A DNA stretch of 64,000 bases from Bradyrhizobium sp. 139 (GTDB taxonomy: Bacteria; Pseudomonadota; Alphaproteobacteria; Rhizobiales; Xanthobacteraceae). The stretch's first letter is position 1. Each line of letters opens with the position of its first letter. A program made the translations under genes and the position numbers. The stretch lies in the NCBI RefSeq assembly GCF_023074175.1, contig NZ_JADPKS010000084.1, positions 62,001 to 126,000 of the forward strand, written 5' to 3'. Positions 62,936 to 64,000 of this stretch are shown here, one piece after another. The notes under the pieces were generated by a model, which saw only the letters and a list, made by a program, of their open reading frames with translations, was not told the origin of the DNA and made no database searches.

Positions 62936-63732
62936 ACTTATACTCGAAAGGGTTGAGGTGGTTCGGACCATTCCAGTTCGTTGCCGGGGCGGGCAGGGGT
63001 GATGATAAAACGGTTTGTCGCGGAGCCTCCCAGGAAACAGGTATTGTGTGCCGGCTCGGCATTCTCGACCCGCGTCTTGCGGAACGTTTCCTCACCGACA
63101 CTGCTTTGAATTAGCGTTGCGGACCAAGCCATCAGCTTTTGAGCGTCCCAAAGACGCGTCCAATCGTACGAACGTTGCATTGCCTCGCTCGGATCTCGAC
63201 GTACTGGTGCGACCTTGAATTCGCCGTCATTGGAGTCATCGTCTGTTTGGTCAGCTAAAGTGTGAATATGTCACTCGGAGCGTGCATCACAGCCTATCCA
63301 CTGCACTTTCCGGGGCCGGACAAATGGTCGTGGGATCGTGGGTCGCTTCTCCGCATTTCTCACACTTGTCATCACATCGACCGGGAAGCCGTCTCACATC
63401 CGGCTCGATGACCTGACAGCAGAAGAGAGTGAGTGTCGTGGAGGGGCAATGGCATCGGGGAAACGTCCATCCTTGCGATAGGGAACTACAGTTCGGCGAA
63501 GCGTAGAAAAATGCAGCTCCTTTGAACCCTGATCCGATCAAATGGTCGGATCACGTCGGGCACCAACAATCTCCAGTCGCGCGGACCAGAGCATCGACTT
63601 TGCGCCTTGCGCGGTGCGCGTCGTGTCCATCTGCCGATCGGTTGCAAAGCGACCATCGCCGATATCCCGTCTATGGCGATGGCCCTGACGTTGGTGGTCT
63701 CCATTGTGCTGTTTCCGGCTAGACTTCTGAAT
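62936..63732. other. Stretch without a supported gene
   Basis: 797 bp; scattered short frames with no recognisable motif. Confidence 0.3.
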
Positions 63733-63978
63733 TCAGGTGACGCCAAGCCGCGGAGTGACTTGTCCAGCAGGGCGTACAACAGGACCGACACGCCATCCTT
63801 CCCGGCATTGGCAATATCGCCGTCGCTGTAGTTCTCCTACCCTCAATTTGGTGGTATCAGCTTTTGGCTCATGTTGATTGAACTTGCGGTAGCCTCGGCC
63901 ATGAGTGTCGACATAGGGCTTGGTGCATGTGACGGTCACATCGTCGCCACTAGTCGCTGTGAATATCGCCGGCATCAT
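63733..63978 (-). CDS. Possible small protein, 81 aa
   Basis: ATG ATG at 63978/63975 follow AAGGAGAACA, an excellent ribosome binding site on the minus strand. The product starts MMPAIFTATSGDDVTVTCTK and continues PYVDTHGRGYRKFNQHEPKA; the Arg-rich second half looks less coding-like. No family recognised. It may be a real small protein whose 3' half is frameshifted. Confidence 0.4.
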   Translation of the reverse strand: MMPAIFTATSGDDVTVTCTKPYVDTHGRGYRKFNQHEPKADTTKLRVGELQRRRYCQCREGWRVGPVVRPAGQVTPRLGVT

Positions 63979-64000
63979 TGTTCTCCTTGTCGCTGCTAAG

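Noticed and set aside
1..64000. CRISPR array, phage genes or nif/nod genes
   Set aside because: No regularly spaced repeats, no structural phage genes and no nodulation or nitrogen-fixation gene could be recognised.

Overview
The window reads as an accessory, heavily remodelled stretch of a high-GC alphaproteobacterial chromosome, most likely Bradyrhizobium or a close relative. This rests on hemE and hemF codon usage, small protein families I associate with Bradyrhizobiaceae, intergenic hairpin repeats of the kind common there, rhizobial-type TraG/relaxase remnants and several IS families. No sequence search was possible, so family names come from motif recognition. I saw no rRNA or tRNA gene and no CRISPR array.

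Layout. 0-4 kb: a GMC oxidoreductase cut by the window edge, a truncated 2Fe-2S subunit, tiny ORFs, and a decayed conjugation segment (TraG tail plus relaxase/LPD7 protein). 4-9 kb: an intact porin, an ISL3 scrap, and a decaying formate-dehydrogenase maturation cluster (DUF6352, DUF3305, DUF3306, TorD) with no catalytic subunit. 9-11 kb: a decayed paralogue of a locus at 37-38 kb and a broken Crp-type regulator. 11-17 kb: one 1842-residue kinase/ATPase/histidine-kinase chimera. 17-19.3 kb: a branched-chain-type substrate-binding protein pseudogene split by a complete IS5-type element with a clear target duplication. 19.5-26.4 kb: intact SDR, cupin, a three-gene iron-uptake operon (beta-barrel, cupredoxin, FTR1) and hemE. 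27-29 kb: tiny genes and a cytochrome b561. 30-37 kb: two copies of a small membrane protein, IS256 and IS1182 remnants and an MFS exporter.

37-51 kb: a secreted Tyr/Gly-rich protein, azoreductase, a run of redox/detoxification genes (AhpD-like, nitroreductase, NADP oxidoreductase, OsmC), an RND efflux pair, a third copy of the small membrane protein and a polytopic His-rich membrane protein. 51-54 kb: an isoquinoline 1-oxidoreductase-type pair (iorBA). 55-57 kb: DUF3788 and scraps of LysR, substrate-binding protein and tyrosine recombinase. 57-64 kb: a membrane-anchored methyltransferase, NADP-oxidoreductase copies, a broken HAD gene, hemF and a LysR regulator.

Working together: the intact genes suggest stress and xenobiotic handling (efflux, azo/nitro reduction, quinone-type oxidoreductases, OsmC, molybdenum hydroxylase) plus iron acquisition and two haem-synthesis steps. 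The most unusual signal is not a gene. Several related non-coding or tiny-ORF elements recur upstream of otherwise unrelated genes: a six-copy element ending a short reading frame at about 9.4, 21.9, 22.8, 33.3, 37.7 and 44.8 kb; a three-copy element ahead of the small membrane protein genes; a three-copy element at 33.2, 39.3 and 54.3 kb; and a two-copy element ahead of a Cys-rich small protein.
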